The notes beneath the pieces were generated by a model. That model saw nothing but the letters and a program-made list of their open reading frames with translations. It ran no database searches and was not told the DNA's origin. Shown one piece after another: positions 34,965-43,685 of a stretch of DNA of 64,000 nt. Origin of the DNA: Ga0077536 sp943370145 (lineage in GTDB: Bacteria > Pseudomonadota > Gammaproteobacteria > Ga0077536). Position numbers and translations under genes: made by a program. Position 1 is the first letter of the stretch. The number at the start of each line of letters is the position of its first letter. The stretch spans positions 1-64,000 of the forward strand of contig CALRPY020000021.1 in assembly GCA_943370145.1 (NCBI GenBank), read 5' to 3'.

Positions 34965-36314
34965 CTACCGGAACGTGTAGGACACGAAGGTTTCGAGCAC
35001 CATCTGGGTCTCATCGTCCCGGAACACTTCTTCGGCGGCGGCGCGGGGGCTGGCGAGGGAGACACCCGCGAACCAGTAGAAGCGGTCGTCCGGGTAGTAC
35101 TCGAACGAAAAGTTGATTTCATCGGCCCACGCCGTGTTCCGGGTCGGCAGGCCGAAGTACTGCGGGGTGTCCAGGGCATGCTGGTAATACCAGAAGCCGA
35201 ACGCGCTGCGGTTGGTCGGAAAGACCTTCAGCTTCGCCATGTGCGTCTCCTGGTTCTGGTTGAACAGGTGGAATTCGCCGGTGATTTCCCCTTGGTACCA
35301 GGTATCCCAGTCGCGCTTGAAAATGGTGAAGAAGAGGCCCCGGTATTCCTCGAATTCGGGCGTCGCGGTGTCGTCGCCCGAGAAGTGCGCGTAGCGGTAG
35401 TACAGGCGAGGCGTCCACGGCAAGGACGTGAACTGCCACGTCGGCTCGATGTACCAGGCGTTCGCGTCGAGCTTCTTTCCGTCGCGTTCGACTTCGCCGC
35501 GCTGGCGCACGTACTCCCCGTACAGCTTGAACTGGGGCAGGGTGGGCCAGTGCAGGTCATGCCCGCGCACGCCGGTCGCTTCCAGACCCTCGAAGCCGAT
35601 CACGCCATTGTCGTCGAACACTTCGAAATACATGAAGCCGAGGCGGCCGTAGCGCTCGCTGTCGGTGTTTTCGACGTTGAATCCGGCGATGCGGCTGTCA
35701 CCAAGGTCGCCGTCGGTGCGCAACCAGAACAGATCACCACGCACCGGGTCGGTGTTGACCTTGAGCACCCCGGTGTTGCGCCAGGCGGTGAAGGCGCCGG
35801 TCCAGTACTGGCCGTTGTCGTGACCCTGGTTGAAATTGCCATCGCCGATGATGAAACCGTCGCCGACCGTGAATTCGCGGCCGCCGTAGGACAGATCCAG
35901 CCAGTCGTTGCGCCAGCCCACGTAGGCCGCGTCGGTGTCGAAGGCTTGGTCGCCGCTGCGGGCAAACTGGCCGGACAGTTCGCCGTCGAGCGTCGTCGTC
36001 GCGGCCACGGCGGTGAGCCCGCCGTAGAGCGAGGAACTCGGCAGGGCGTACTCGACATTCAGGCCGGGTTTGATCGCCAGTTGCAGGTCGTTGCGGGAGG
36101 TCTCGCCGACCGGCGTCAGGGAGCCGAAGCCCTTGACCGCGCCGAGTCCGAAGTTGATGTCCTCGCCGCGCCTGAATCCGGCGCGCACATTCACTTCGCC
36201 GGTGGCGACCAGGCCCGAGCGTTCAATTAGTTCATACGCGGCCACCGCTTCGCCCGCGAGCGCGAGGGCCAGTGCCGCGGATGCGCGCCAGAGCCCGCAT
36301 GGCCGTTCTTGCAT
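34965..36314 (-). CDS. Outer-membrane beta-barrel protein, alginate-export-like
   Basis: A 449-residue protein with a signal peptide (MQERPCGLWRASAALALALA, cleaved near AVAA). Alternating amphipathic strands rich in Tyr, Trp and Phe run to the C-terminal VSYTFR, as in outer-membrane barrels. Overall length and strands such as LSYGGREFTVGDGFIIGDG resemble alginate-export (AlgE-like) porins, but this is a loose match. A TTG at 36371, overlapping the upstream gene's stop as TTGA, could be an alternative start adding 19 basic residues. It may diffuse an anionic or hydrophobic substrate. Confidence 0.7.
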   Translation of the reverse strand: MQERPCGLWRASAALALALAGEAVAAYELIERSGLVATGEVNVRAGFRRGEDINFGLGAVKGFGSLTPVGETSRNDLQLAIKPGLNVEYALPSSSLYGGLTAVAATTTLDGELSGQFARSGDQAFDTDAAYVGWRNDWLDLSYGGREFTVGDGFIIGDGNFNQGHDNGQYWTGAFTAWRNTGVLKVNTDPVRGDLFWLRTDGDLGDSRIAGFNVENTDSERYGRLGFMYFEVFDDNGVIGFEGLEATGVRGHDLHWPTLPQFKLYGEYVRQRGEVERDGKKLDANAWYIEPTWQFTSLPWTPRLYYRYAHFSGDDTATPEFEEYRGLFFTIFKRDWDTWYQGEITGEFHLFNQNQETHMAKLKVFPTNRSAFGFWYYQHALDTPQYFGLPTRNTAWADEINFSFEYYPDDRFYWFAGVSLASPRAAAEEVFRDDETQMVLETFVSYTFR

Positions 36315-36367
36315 ATGCCGATGCCGCCGTGATTGCACGTGCCTGCCCGCCATGGCGCGCGTCGCCT

Positions 36368-37255
36368 TCAATCCTGCGCAAGGAAGCGGACGATGCGGGG
36401 GTTGACCCGTTCCGGCCGTTCCACCAGCAGGAAGTGTCCTGCGTCATCCAGTAGCTCGATCTCGCTGCCGGGGCCCAGGCAGGGCGGGATGCGGGTGGCC
36501 TGTTCGCGCGTGATCGCGAGGCAGCCGTCGCGCAGGCCATGGAAGTACAGGGTCGGCTGCGGCAGCGGGCGGCCCCACACCAGGGACTGGCCTTCCACGT
36601 AGTCGGGCTGGCCGAAGCGGCGCGGGTGCATGACCGTGCGGTAATAGCCGAGCGCCGCCCGGAGATGCGCGGGATCGCGCAGGCAGTCCTTGGCCTGCGC
36701 GAGATCGAAGCTCGCATCGTAGCCGGGCGACCAGTCCTGCCAGAGCTTGTCGATCAGCGCGAAATCATCGGCGCGTATGACGTCCTCCGCGCAGTCCAGT
36801 TGGAAGAACCAGATGTAGAAGAAGCGTTTGAGTTGCTCGTAAGAGAACGCGACCTCGCCGAAGACCGGCATCGGCGGGATATTGCAGATGACGGCGCGGC
36901 GCCAGTTCGCCGGTACGCTCGCGAGTGCGGCATAGGCCGCAACCGCCCCCCAGTCGTGCGCAATCAGCACGGCGCGGGCATCGCCGCCCAGCGCCGCATG
37001 CAGCGCGTTGAAGTCGTCCCCGATCGTGCGCAGGTCGTAGCGCATGTCCGGCGGCACCGCGGTCGGCGCGAAGCCGCGCATGAATGGCGCCACCGCGCGG
37101 TAGCCCGCGTCCGCCAGCAGGGGCAGCAGGTGCCGGTAGGTCCACGGCGAATCGGGAAAGCCGTGCATGCACAGCGCGAGCGGACCCTCGCCACAGCTGA
37201 GATAACTGAATTCCACCCCGTTGGCGTGGACCTTACCGGTCGCGAAATCGGCCAT
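36368..37255 (-). CDS. Alpha/beta hydrolase, epoxide hydrolase-like
   Basis: A 295-residue alpha/beta hydrolase. HGFPDS (31-36) is the oxyanion hole and AHDWGAV places an Asp nucleophile at D101. The catalytic His is in DDAGHFLLVERP near the C-terminus. A ~90-residue cap includes RFFYIWFFQLD. Aspartate nucleophile and HGFP motif point to epoxide-hydrolase relatives. It lies in a minus-strand run with the outer-membrane protein downstream and a hypothetical gene 33 bases upstream, possibly one operon. Confidence 0.88.
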   Translation of the reverse strand: MADFATGKVHANGVEFSYLSCGEGPLALCMHGFPDSPWTYRHLLPLLADAGYRAVAPFMRGFAPTAVPPDMRYDLRTIGDDFNALHAALGGDARAVLIAHDWGAVAAYAALASVPANWRRAVICNIPPMPVFGEVAFSYEQLKRFFYIWFFQLDCAEDVIRADDFALIDKLWQDWSPGYDASFDLAQAKDCLRDPAHLRAALGYYRTVMHPRRFGQPDYVEGQSLVWGRPLPQPTLYFHGLRDGCLAITREQATRIPPCLGPGSEIELLDDAGHFLLVERPERVNPRIVRFLAQD

Positions 37256-37288
37256 GATGATCGCTCCTCGTTGCTGTGCGGGCGGTTC

Positions 37289-37639
37289 CTATTCGGCGCG
37301 CGAATGCCGTTCGTCGAAAAACGCGAGCCAGGCCTCCCAGCGCGCGGCGTCCGACGGAAACCTGGGGTGGTCGAAGCGCGCGACGAGGAAGCCCGTGTCG
37401 TATTCCACGGCGTCGACGAGCTTGAGTTGGTCCTTGTAGGCCTGGCGCTGTTCGTCCGGCACGGTCTTCGGCTGGCCGTCGGACCACAGACCCGCCTTGC
37501 GCATCGCGGTCAGCGTGGCGGCGACGTCGAAGTTGCCGCCGGCACCCGGTGGCGTGCCGATGTACAGGCTGCCATTGCGCTTGTCGCCCGGGTCGAAGGT
37601 CAGGACGTGGTGATCGATGATTTCGTCTATGGTCAGCAT
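37289..37639 (-). CDS. Hypothetical protein
   Basis: A 116-residue acidic soluble protein starting MLTIDEIIDHHVLTFD. GGGAG-like ribosome site GGGAG lies eight bases before the ATG; an extended frame to 37738 overlaps the ATPase gene and is unlikely. There is no membrane segment, cysteine pair or recognised motif. Predicted helices such as AATLTAMRKAGLW and EEQRQAYKDQLK-like stretches suggest a small mixed-fold protein. Spacing of 31 bases to the upstream HerA-like gene and 33 bases to the hydrolase suggests co-transcription. Confidence 0.7.
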   Translation of the reverse strand: MLTIDEIIDHHVLTFDPGDKRNGSLYIGTPPGAGGNFDVAATLTAMRKAGLWSDGQPKTVPDEQRQAYKDQLKLVDAVEYDTGFLVARFDHPRFPSDAARWEAWLAFFDERHSRAE

Positions 37640-37670
37640 GCGGTACTCCCTGGCGCGCGAAGTGGCGCCG

Positions 37671-39173
37671 TCAACGTGATTTTCCGAACAATGCGCCGAG
37701 CAGGCCGCGCACGACCTGGCGCCCGAGTTGACTGCCAATCTGGCTGCCGACCGAGCGCACGACGCTCTTGACCAGTGCTTCGCCGGCGGTCTGTCTCTGG
37801 TAGCCGGCGCGGGACGGCCGCGTCTCCCGGGCCGGCGCAGCCGTGCGCACGTCTTCCTCCGCCGGGCCCTTGCGCTGCGCGCGGCGGGTGAGTTCCTCGT
37901 GCGCCGAGTCGCGGTCGACGGCGTTCGCGTAGCGCGCCAGCAAGGGGCTCGCCTCCAGCAATTCCTGGCGCCGCTCGGCAGTGACCGGCCCGATTCGCGA
38001 ACATGGCGGGCGCATCATCGCGCGCGACACCGGTGTCGGCTGCCCCTTCGCGTCCAGCGTCGACACCAGGGCTTCGCCGGTCGCGAGCTCGGTGATGACC
38101 GCCGCAGCATCGAGGCCGGGACGCGGGCGGAAAGTGTCGGCGATCACGCGCACGGCCTTCTGGTCCCGCGGGGTGAACGCGCGCAGGGCGTGCTGGATCT
38201 TGAGGCCGAGCTGGCCAAGCACGGCCTCGGGCAGGTCGAGCGGGCTCTGCGTGACGAACACGATCCCGACGCCCTTCGATCGGATCAGGCGCACGACCTG
38301 CTCGATCCGGTCGACCAGTGCCTTTGGCGCCTCCTTGAACAGCAGATGCGCCTCGTCGAAGAACAGCACCAGCAGCGGCAGCTCGGCGTCCCCGCGTTCG
38401 GGCAGTTCCTCGAACAGCTCGGACAGCAGCCAGAACAGGAAGCAGGCGTACAGGTGCGGCGACTCGGCGGCGAGCTTCGTCGCATCCAGCAGGTTCACCA
38501 CGCCGCGGCCGTCCGCGGTGGTGGCGATGAAATCGCCCAGTGCCAGCGCGGGCTCGCCGAATACGGCATTCGCGCCCTGTTCCTCGAGCATGAGCAGGTT
38601 GCGCTGGATGGCGGCGATGCTGGTGGCCGGCAGGTTGCCGTATTCGAGCCTGAGCGCCGCCGCGTTCGCGCCGACCCAGGCGAGCATCGCGCGCAGGTCG
38701 GGCAGATCCAGCAGCAGCAGCCCGTTGTCGTCGGCGACCCTGAAAGTCGCGTAGAGCACGCCGGTCTGGGTGTCGTTGAGATCCAGCAGCCGCGCAAGGA
38801 GCAGGGGGCCCAGTTCCGAGATCGTCATGCGCACGGGTATGCCGGTGCGGCCGAACAGGTCCCACAGCGCGACCGGCGCGCCTTCGAAAGCGGGGGCTTC
38901 GAGCCCCAGGTCGTGTAGCCGTTCCTCGAGCCTCGGCGTCAGGCGGCCCGCATCGGCAATGCCGGACAGGTCACCCTTGATGTCGGCCGCGAAGACCGGC
39001 ACGCCCAGGCGCGACAGGCCTTCGGCCAGCACCTGCAGGGTGACCGTCTTGCCGGTCCCGGTGGCGCCGGTGACGAGACCGTGGCGGTTCAGCATCGCCG
39101 CCAGTTGCCCGAGAGCCTCGCCGTCGGCGGTGACGCCGATGTCGAGCACGGGTGGCGGCGCGGCGTCCATCAC
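37671..39173 (-). CDS. HerA-like ATPase (DUF853 family)
   Basis: A 500-residue P-loop ATPase of the HerA/FtsK superfamily branch called DUF853. Walker A is GATGTGKT near residue 36, Walker B is LLVLFFDEAHLLF near 265, and FVTQSPLDLPEAVLGQLG is the conserved sensor/arginine-finger region. The last ~80 residues are basic and low-complexity and end in a Gly-rich tail, as in many DUF853 proteins. E. coli YjgR is the familiar member; the role is unclear, possibly DNA or membrane-linked translocation. It begins 7 bases after the ettA stop, so it likely shares the ettA transcript. Confidence 0.92.
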   Translation of the reverse strand: MMDAAPPPVLDIGVTADGEALGQLAAMLNRHGLVTGATGTGKTVTLQVLAEGLSRLGVPVFAADIKGDLSGIADAGRLTPRLEERLHDLGLEAPAFEGAPVALWDLFGRTGIPVRMTISELGPLLLARLLDLNDTQTGVLYATFRVADDNGLLLLDLPDLRAMLAWVGANAAALRLEYGNLPATSIAAIQRNLLMLEEQGANAVFGEPALALGDFIATTADGRGVVNLLDATKLAAESPHLYACFLFWLLSELFEELPERGDAELPLLVLFFDEAHLLFKEAPKALVDRIEQVVRLIRSKGVGIVFVTQSPLDLPEAVLGQLGLKIQHALRAFTPRDQKAVRVIADTFRPRPGLDAAAVITELATGEALVSTLDAKGQPTPVSRAMMRPPCSRIGPVTAERRQELLEASPLLARYANAVDRDSAHEELTRRAQRKGPAEEDVRTAAPARETRPSRAGYQRQTAGEALVKSVVRSVGSQIGSQLGRQVVRGLLGALFGKSR

Positions 39174-39180
39174 GCAAGCC

Positions 39181-40857
39181 TCAGGCCTTGCCCAGTGGCT
39201 TGTAGCGCAGCCGCTGCGGCTGGTCGGCGTCCGTGCCGAGGCGTTTCCGGCGGTCGGCCTCGTACTCCTGGTAGTTGCCGGCGAACCAGGTGACCTGGCT
39301 GTTGCCTTCGAAGGCCAGGATGTGCGTCGCGATTCGGTCCAGGAACCAGCGATCGTGCGAGATCACGAGCACGCAGCCCGGGAAGGTCAGGATGGCCTCC
39401 TCGAGCGCACGCAGGGTTTCGACGTCGAGGTCGTTCGTCGGTTCGTCGAGCAGGAGCACGTTGCCGCCGGCGCGCAACATCTTGGCGAGATGGACGCGGT
39501 TGCGCTCGCCGCCCGACAGGTCGCCGATGCGCTTCTGCTGGTCCTGGCCGGAGAAATTGAAGCGGCCGACGTAGCCGCGCGAGGGCGTCTGGTAATTGCC
39601 GATCTGCAGGATGTCCTGCCCGTCCGAGATCTCCTCCCACACCGTCTTGCCGGCATCAAGTGCGTCGCGCGCCTGGTCGACGAACGCGAACTGGACTGTC
39701 TCGCCGACGCGGATGCTTCCGCTGTCGGGCGCTTCCTGGCCAGTGAGCATGCGGAAGAAGGTCGACTTGCCGGCGCCGTTCGCGCCGATGATGCCGACGA
39801 CCGCGCCCGCCGGCACGTTCAGCGACAGCCGGTCGATCAGCAGGCGGTCGCCATAGCTCTTGCAGAGGTCGCTCGTCTCGACCACGAGATCGCCGAGGCG
39901 TGCGCCCGGCGGGATGTAGAGCTCGTTCGTCTCGTTGCGCTTCTGGAATTCCTGCGATGACAGTTCCTCGAAGCGCGCGATGCGGGCCTTGCTCTTGGCC
40001 TGCCGGCCTTTCGGGTTCTGGCGCACCCACTCGAGCTCGGCTTCCATCGACTTGCGATGGGCCGACTGCTGCTTCTCTTCCTGCTCGAGGCGCTTCTCCT
40101 TCTGCTCGAGCCAGGAGCTGTAGTTGCCTTCCCACGGAATGCCCATGCCGCGGTCGAGTTCCAGGATCCACCCGCAGACGTTGTCGAGGAAATAGCGGTC
40201 ATGGGTAACGGCGACGACGGTGCCCGGAAAGTCCTCCAGGAAGCGCTCGAGCCAGGCGACGGACTCGGCGTCGAGGTGGTTCGTCGGTTCGTCGAGCAGC
40301 AGCATGTCGGGCTTCGACAGCAGCAGGCGGCAGAGCGCGACGCGGCGGCGTTCACCGCCCGAAAGCTGCGTGACGTCCTGTTCCCACGGGGGAAGACGCA
40401 GCGCGTCGGCAGCGCGTTCGAGCGTGCGGTCGAGTTCCCACAGGTTGCCGGCGTCGATGGCATCCTGCAGCTTCGCCTGTTCGTCGAGCAGCGCCGTCAT
40501 CTCGTCGTCGCTCATCGGCTCGGCGAACTTCATGCTGATCTCGTTGAAGCGGTCGAGCAGCGCCTTGCCCTCCGCGACACCTTCTTCCACGTTGCCGCGC
40601 ACGTCCTTGGCGGGATCGAGTTGGGGCTCCTGCGGCAGGTAGCCGATCTTCAGCCCCTTCATCGGGGTCGCTTCGCCGATGATGTCCTTGTCGACGCCGG
40701 CCATGATCCGCAGCAGCGTGGACTTGCCGGAGCCGTTCAGGCCCAGCACGCCGATCTTCGCGCCCGGGAAGAACGACAGCGAGATGTCCTTGAGAATGTG
40801 GCGCTTCGGCGGGACGACCTTGCCGACGCGGTGCATCGTGAATACGTATTGAGCCAT
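39181..40857 (-). CDS. ettA: Energy-dependent translational throttle protein EttA
   Basis: A 558-residue ABC-F protein with two ATP-binding cassettes. Each has Walker A (GLNGSGKST, GANGAGKST), signature (LSGGERRRVALC, LSGGERNRVHLA) and Walker B (LLLDEPTNHLD, LLLDEPTNDLD). The inter-cassette linker and arm match EttA length. EttA binds the ribosomal E site and gates the first elongation step according to the ATP/ADP ratio. Upstream lies a -10-like GATAAT, about 35 bases before the ATG. The 120 bases between it and the porin gene hold this promoter. Confidence 0.97.
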   Translation of the reverse strand: MAQYVFTMHRVGKVVPPKRHILKDISLSFFPGAKIGVLGLNGSGKSTLLRIMAGVDKDIIGEATPMKGLKIGYLPQEPQLDPAKDVRGNVEEGVAEGKALLDRFNEISMKFAEPMSDDEMTALLDEQAKLQDAIDAGNLWELDRTLERAADALRLPPWEQDVTQLSGGERRRVALCRLLLSKPDMLLLDEPTNHLDAESVAWLERFLEDFPGTVVAVTHDRYFLDNVCGWILELDRGMGIPWEGNYSSWLEQKEKRLEQEEKQQSAHRKSMEAELEWVRQNPKGRQAKSKARIARFEELSSQEFQKRNETNELYIPPGARLGDLVVETSDLCKSYGDRLLIDRLSLNVPAGAVVGIIGANGAGKSTFFRMLTGQEAPDSGSIRVGETVQFAFVDQARDALDAGKTVWEEISDGQDILQIGNYQTPSRGYVGRFNFSGQDQQKRIGDLSGGERNRVHLAKMLRAGGNVLLLDEPTNDLDVETLRALEEAILTFPGCVLVISHDRWFLDRIATHILAFEGNSQVTWFAGNYQEYEADRRKRLGTDADQPQRLRYKPLGKA

Positions 40858-40890
40858 GTGGGTGAATCAGCAGGAGGGAATGGAGGTCGT

Positions 40891-40918
40891 ATTATCCCCA
40901 TCACCGGCGATGGCACAA
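40891..40918 (-). promoter_or_regulatory. Probable ettA promoter
   Basis: On the minus strand GATAAT (40896-40891, 5/6 to -10) is preceded at 16 bases by TTGTGC (40918-40913, 3/6 to -35). Predicted initiation is about 25-30 bases before the ettA ATG. The weak -35 keeps confidence moderate. Confidence 0.45.
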
Positions 40919-40977
40919 CGAGCGGATGGCCGGGGCGGGCGCTTGCCGCGCCCCGGGGTCGCTGCGGCTGGGCAGGC

Positions 40978-42480
40978 TTACCAGAAAACGGCCGAACGCA
41001 GGACGAAGGCGGACGGTTCAGCGCCGTCGAAGGTGCCGCCTTCGAGATCGAGCACGTGGATCCAGTTCGCCATGAAGCGGACATTCGAGATCGGGTACCA
41101 GTTCAGGCCCAACGTGATGTTCTGCTCGTCGCCGCCGACGATGGCTTCGTCGGTCAGGTCGGCGGTGCTGTAGCGCCCGACGAGTTCCCACGCGCCCCAG
41201 CCACCCTTGCCCACCTGCGAGTTCGGGCGGACGCTGTCCCATATGCCGTCCTGGAACTTGTAGGGGCGCGATTCGCCAGTCAGGAACCAGCCGGCCTGCA
41301 CGTAGTAGCCGTCGAAGTAGGGGTCCTCGGTGCGGGACGCGTTGGCCTTCATGCCGATGTATTCGCCCTGGAGGGTCAAGGGGCCTTCGATCACTGCAAA
41401 CTCGGCGTTCCAGCGCATGAAGTTCTTCGCCGCGAAGTTGCCGGTGTCGATCAGGCGCGAGCCTGTCTCGTTGACCTCGAAGCGTTCACGCAGGCGCATC
41501 GCGTTCCCGTCGAGGAAATCGCGGTAGGAGAATGCGGTGCCGAGGTGCAGCACGTGGCCGCCGTCGTGCCACGGCGCCCAGGTGCCGCGCGCGGTGATCG
41601 CGTAACCGTCGTTGAAATCGCGCGGGCCCGTGCTTTCGTCGCCACCGGTCCCGGTGCAGCGCAGCGTGCTGCCCGGTGCGGCGCCGCCCGCCGGAATTGG
41701 ACATGTGACCGCGACGCTCGTGATCGATTCCTGCTGGCGCGTGGCGAACGCGCCCACCGCGGCGGTCCAGTCCGCGCCCCAGGTCGTGAATTTCATGCCC
41801 GGATTGCGCTCGCCGACGAAGTTCGCCAGCGCATTGACCGGCAGCGCACGCTCGATGAACAGGCTGTTGTTCGAGCTGTTGATCAGGTCGAAGCTGAACG
41901 GTTCGTGCGACTGACCGACCTTGATGCTGACCGGGTGCGCCACCGGGTCGATGCCCGGCAGGCGGCCGACATACTCCAGGTAGGCATCGCGCAGGCCCTC
42001 GATGGCCTTGTCGGCGTCTCGGAAGTCGTACTCGGCCTTGAACTTCCAGTTCGTCGACAGGGTGCCCTGGGCACCGAGGCGGACCCGGCGGAACTGGGAA
42101 TCGTCGGTCTGTTTGAAGTTTTCGTCGCTGTCGAAGAAGGCGGCGTCGTAGTGCAGGCGGCCGGTTGCACGCCAGCCGAAATCGCCCGGCTTGTCCTTGA
42201 TTTCAAAGCGGCCCTGCGTCAGGCCGGGCGTGCCGAGTTGCGCGAGCGAGTCATCGACTTTCTTCGCGACGTCGGCGCCGGCGGCCGCATTCTGCTCTTC
42301 GTCGGCCCTGGCCGCCATTTGCAGCGCCTTGTAGGTGTCGGCGTCAAGGGTGCCCTTTTCATGCAGGACCTTGAGCAATTCGAGCATCGCGTCATTTGCC
42401 GCCAGCGCAGGTGCGGCGAGCAGCGAAAGCGCGAGCCCCATGGTCGCTGCGGAGGCGTTGGATGGATTCTTGGCGAACAC
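40978..42480 (-). CDS. OprP/OprO-like phosphate porin
   Basis: A 500-residue outer-membrane porin. A signal peptide (MGLALSLLAAPALAAND) follows a short N-terminal extension; then comes a helical, coiled-coil-like segment (LLKVLHEKGTLDADTYKALQ) as in OprP/OprO. The rest is beta-barrel, ending with an aromatic residue (RSAVFW). Such trimeric porins take up phosphate or pyrophosphate. The GTG at 42480 follows an AAGGGA ribosome site. A Pho-box-like direct repeat with a fitting -10 lies about 90 bases upstream, which supports phosphate-starvation control. Confidence 0.88.
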   Translation of the reverse strand: MFAKNPSNASAATMGLALSLLAAPALAANDAMLELLKVLHEKGTLDADTYKALQMAARADEEQNAAAGADVAKKVDDSLAQLGTPGLTQGRFEIKDKPGDFGWRATGRLHYDAAFFDSDENFKQTDDSQFRRVRLGAQGTLSTNWKFKAEYDFRDADKAIEGLRDAYLEYVGRLPGIDPVAHPVSIKVGQSHEPFSFDLINSSNNSLFIERALPVNALANFVGERNPGMKFTTWGADWTAAVGAFATRQQESITSVAVTCPIPAGGAAPGSTLRCTGTGGDESTGPRDFNDGYAITARGTWAPWHDGGHVLHLGTAFSYRDFLDGNAMRLRERFEVNETGSRLIDTGNFAAKNFMRWNAEFAVIEGPLTLQGEYIGMKANASRTEDPYFDGYYVQAGWFLTGESRPYKFQDGIWDSVRPNSQVGKGGWGAWELVGRYSTADLTDEAIVGGDEQNITLGLNWYPISNVRFMANWIHVLDLEGGTFDGAEPSAFVLRSAVFW

Positions 42481-42551
42481 TTTTTCCCTTTTTCAAGCTT
42501 GGCCAGTTCGGTAAACCAGCATTTAGACATCGGGAAAAGCGTAGAAATTGA

Positions 42552-42582
42552 ATATTACCGGTGTGTGACAAACTCGTGACGG
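42552..42582 (-). promoter_or_regulatory. Pho-box promoter of the porin gene
   Basis: On the minus strand CCGTCAC and TTGTCAC (42582-42565) are two half-sites whose GTCAC cores start 11 bases apart, the PhoB spacing; the 18-base site matches the Pho-box consensus at about 13 positions. TAATAT (42557-42552) lies seven bases downstream, where PhoB-activated promoters place their -10. The leader to the GTG is about 65 bases. Confidence 0.6.
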
Positions 42583-42759
42583 CATACTGCCCGGCGGCGG
42601 AACCTGCACGAGGGCGTGCCGGACAGCAGGCTCATCCAGAGCACCGCCCAGGCGCGCGCGAGGGCCTCGCCGCACGGTCACCATGCGGGTCCGCAAACCA
42701 CGAGCCGGGCCATGTCGCGCCGGGAGCCGCGATCGGACTCGTCTTTGGAATCAAGGACT

Positions 42760-42789
42760 TTGACACTCACTGACACTTTCGACGATATT
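42760..42789 (+). promoter_or_regulatory. Sigma70-type promoter with TGACACT direct repeat
   Basis: TTGACA (42760-42765) and GATATT (42784-42789, 4/6) are spaced 18 bases apart and face the DUF5706 gene. TGACACT occurs at 42761 and again at 42771, ten bases apart, on one face of the helix, which could be an activator or repressor site. The remainder of the 636-base gap between the porin gene and DUF5706 holds the Pho-box promoter and one doubtful small frame. Confidence 0.5.
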
Positions 42790-42835
42790 TCCGCCCACCC
42801 GCCCCGTCCCGGGCGTAAACACGCGGAAAGTTGCC

Positions 42836-43111
42836 ATGGCCAAATGCCTCCGAAGCAGCACTGTCAGCACCGGCCGAATCTGGCCGCCCCCGCCGGCCGG
42901 GGCGTTGCTGCGCCTGACGCACACGCTCGGCCAGGGCGAGGAGGGCATGCGTGCGGCCCGTGAACGCGATGCCCTGCCGTCGAGCCGACGAGGCCAGCGT
43001 CTTCCCGGGCAGCGGACGGGCGGCCTGATGTGCTCACCGGGCCGACGCGCATTCGACCGCAGTGCCGTCGAGTCGACCGTCGGTCGCCCGGCGGCCTTGC
43101 GGAGTTCGTAA
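42836..43111 (+). CDS. Doubtful small ORF upstream of DUF5706
   Basis: A 91-codon frame starting 46 bases after the TTGACA promoter, with GGAAAG before its ATG and its stop five bases before the DUF5706 GTG. Third positions are G/C-rich but less so than in neighbouring genes, and the product is Arg/Ser/Pro-rich without a recognisable fold. It may be a leader peptide, a real small gene, or a chance frame in GC-rich DNA. Listed for completeness. Confidence 0.22.
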   Translation: MAKCLRSSTVSTGRIWPPPPAGALLRLTHTLGQGEEGMRAARERDALPSSRRGQRLPGQRTGGLMCSPGRRAFDRSAVESTVGRPAALRSS

Positions 43112-43116
43112 TCGAC

Positions 43117-43668
43117 GTGACCACGCCCCCGCCCCCGGCATCGCCCGGCGCCACCCAGTCGCAGGACGCCGCCAAGGACACGATCTACATGCTGCGCACC
43201 GTCCAGCAGCACCAGGTCCAGTTGTCGACACTGGCCGACAGCAAGGCCAACACGCTGTTGAGCACGAGTTTCGTCGTGCTGGCCCTGGTCACCGGCCAGT
43301 TGAAGGCCAGCGGCTTCTCGCTGCCACTCCTCATACTCGCGGTGACCACGCTGCTGTGCGCGACCTTCGCCGTGCTCGCGGTGCTGCCGCGCGGCGTCGC
43401 TGACCCGATAAAACCCGACTCCAAGCAGTTCAACCCGCTGTTCTTCGGGCATTTCGCGAATCTCGAGATGGACGAATTCGTGGCCAGGATGCGCGCGATC
43501 GGCAGCGACACCCAGGCGGTCCACGACGCGATGGCGCGGGACATCTATTCGATCGGACGGCTGCTGCACGACAAGAAGTACCACTACCTCCGCATCAGCT
43601 ACCGCATCTTTCTCACCGGCCTGCTCGCGACGCTGCTGGGCCTCATCTACACGTATACAACGAACTGA
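43117..43668 (+). CDS. Pycsar-type membrane effector family protein (DUF5706)
   Basis: A 183-residue membrane protein. The segment LADSKANTLLSTSFVVLALV carries the DxKA(N) motif (D41, K43) leading into the first helix; a second helix spans ~67-90 and a third is at the C-terminus (~161-180). This is the DUF5706 fold found in PycTM effectors of Pycsar anti-phage systems, which disrupt the membrane after binding cCMP or cUMP. No pyrimidine cyclase gene is adjacent, so defence function is only a possibility; stand-alone relatives of unknown role exist. The GTG at 43117 is chosen because the frame upstream is Arg-rich; the ribosome site is weak. Confidence 0.7.
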   Translation: MTTPPPPASPGATQSQDAAKDTIYMLRTVQQHQVQLSTLADSKANTLLSTSFVVLALVTGQLKASGFSLPLLILAVTTLLCATFAVLAVLPRGVADPIKPDSKQFNPLFFGHFANLEMDEFVARMRAIGSDTQAVHDAMARDIYSIGRLLHDKKYHYLRISYRIFLTGLLATLLGLIYTYTTN

Positions 43669-43685
43669 CAGAACCGGAGTTTCCC

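Noticed and set aside
40057..42579. Plus-strand frame of 840 codons opposite ettA and the porin gene
   Set aside because: It crosses two well-supported minus-strand genes and the Pho-box promoter, and its product has no recognisable fold.
32653..43668. FHA-cyclase and DUF5706 protein as one Pycsar operon
   Set aside because: They are ~10 kb apart on opposite strands with unrelated genes between, and the cyclase has a purine-type lysine. A functional link is only speculative.
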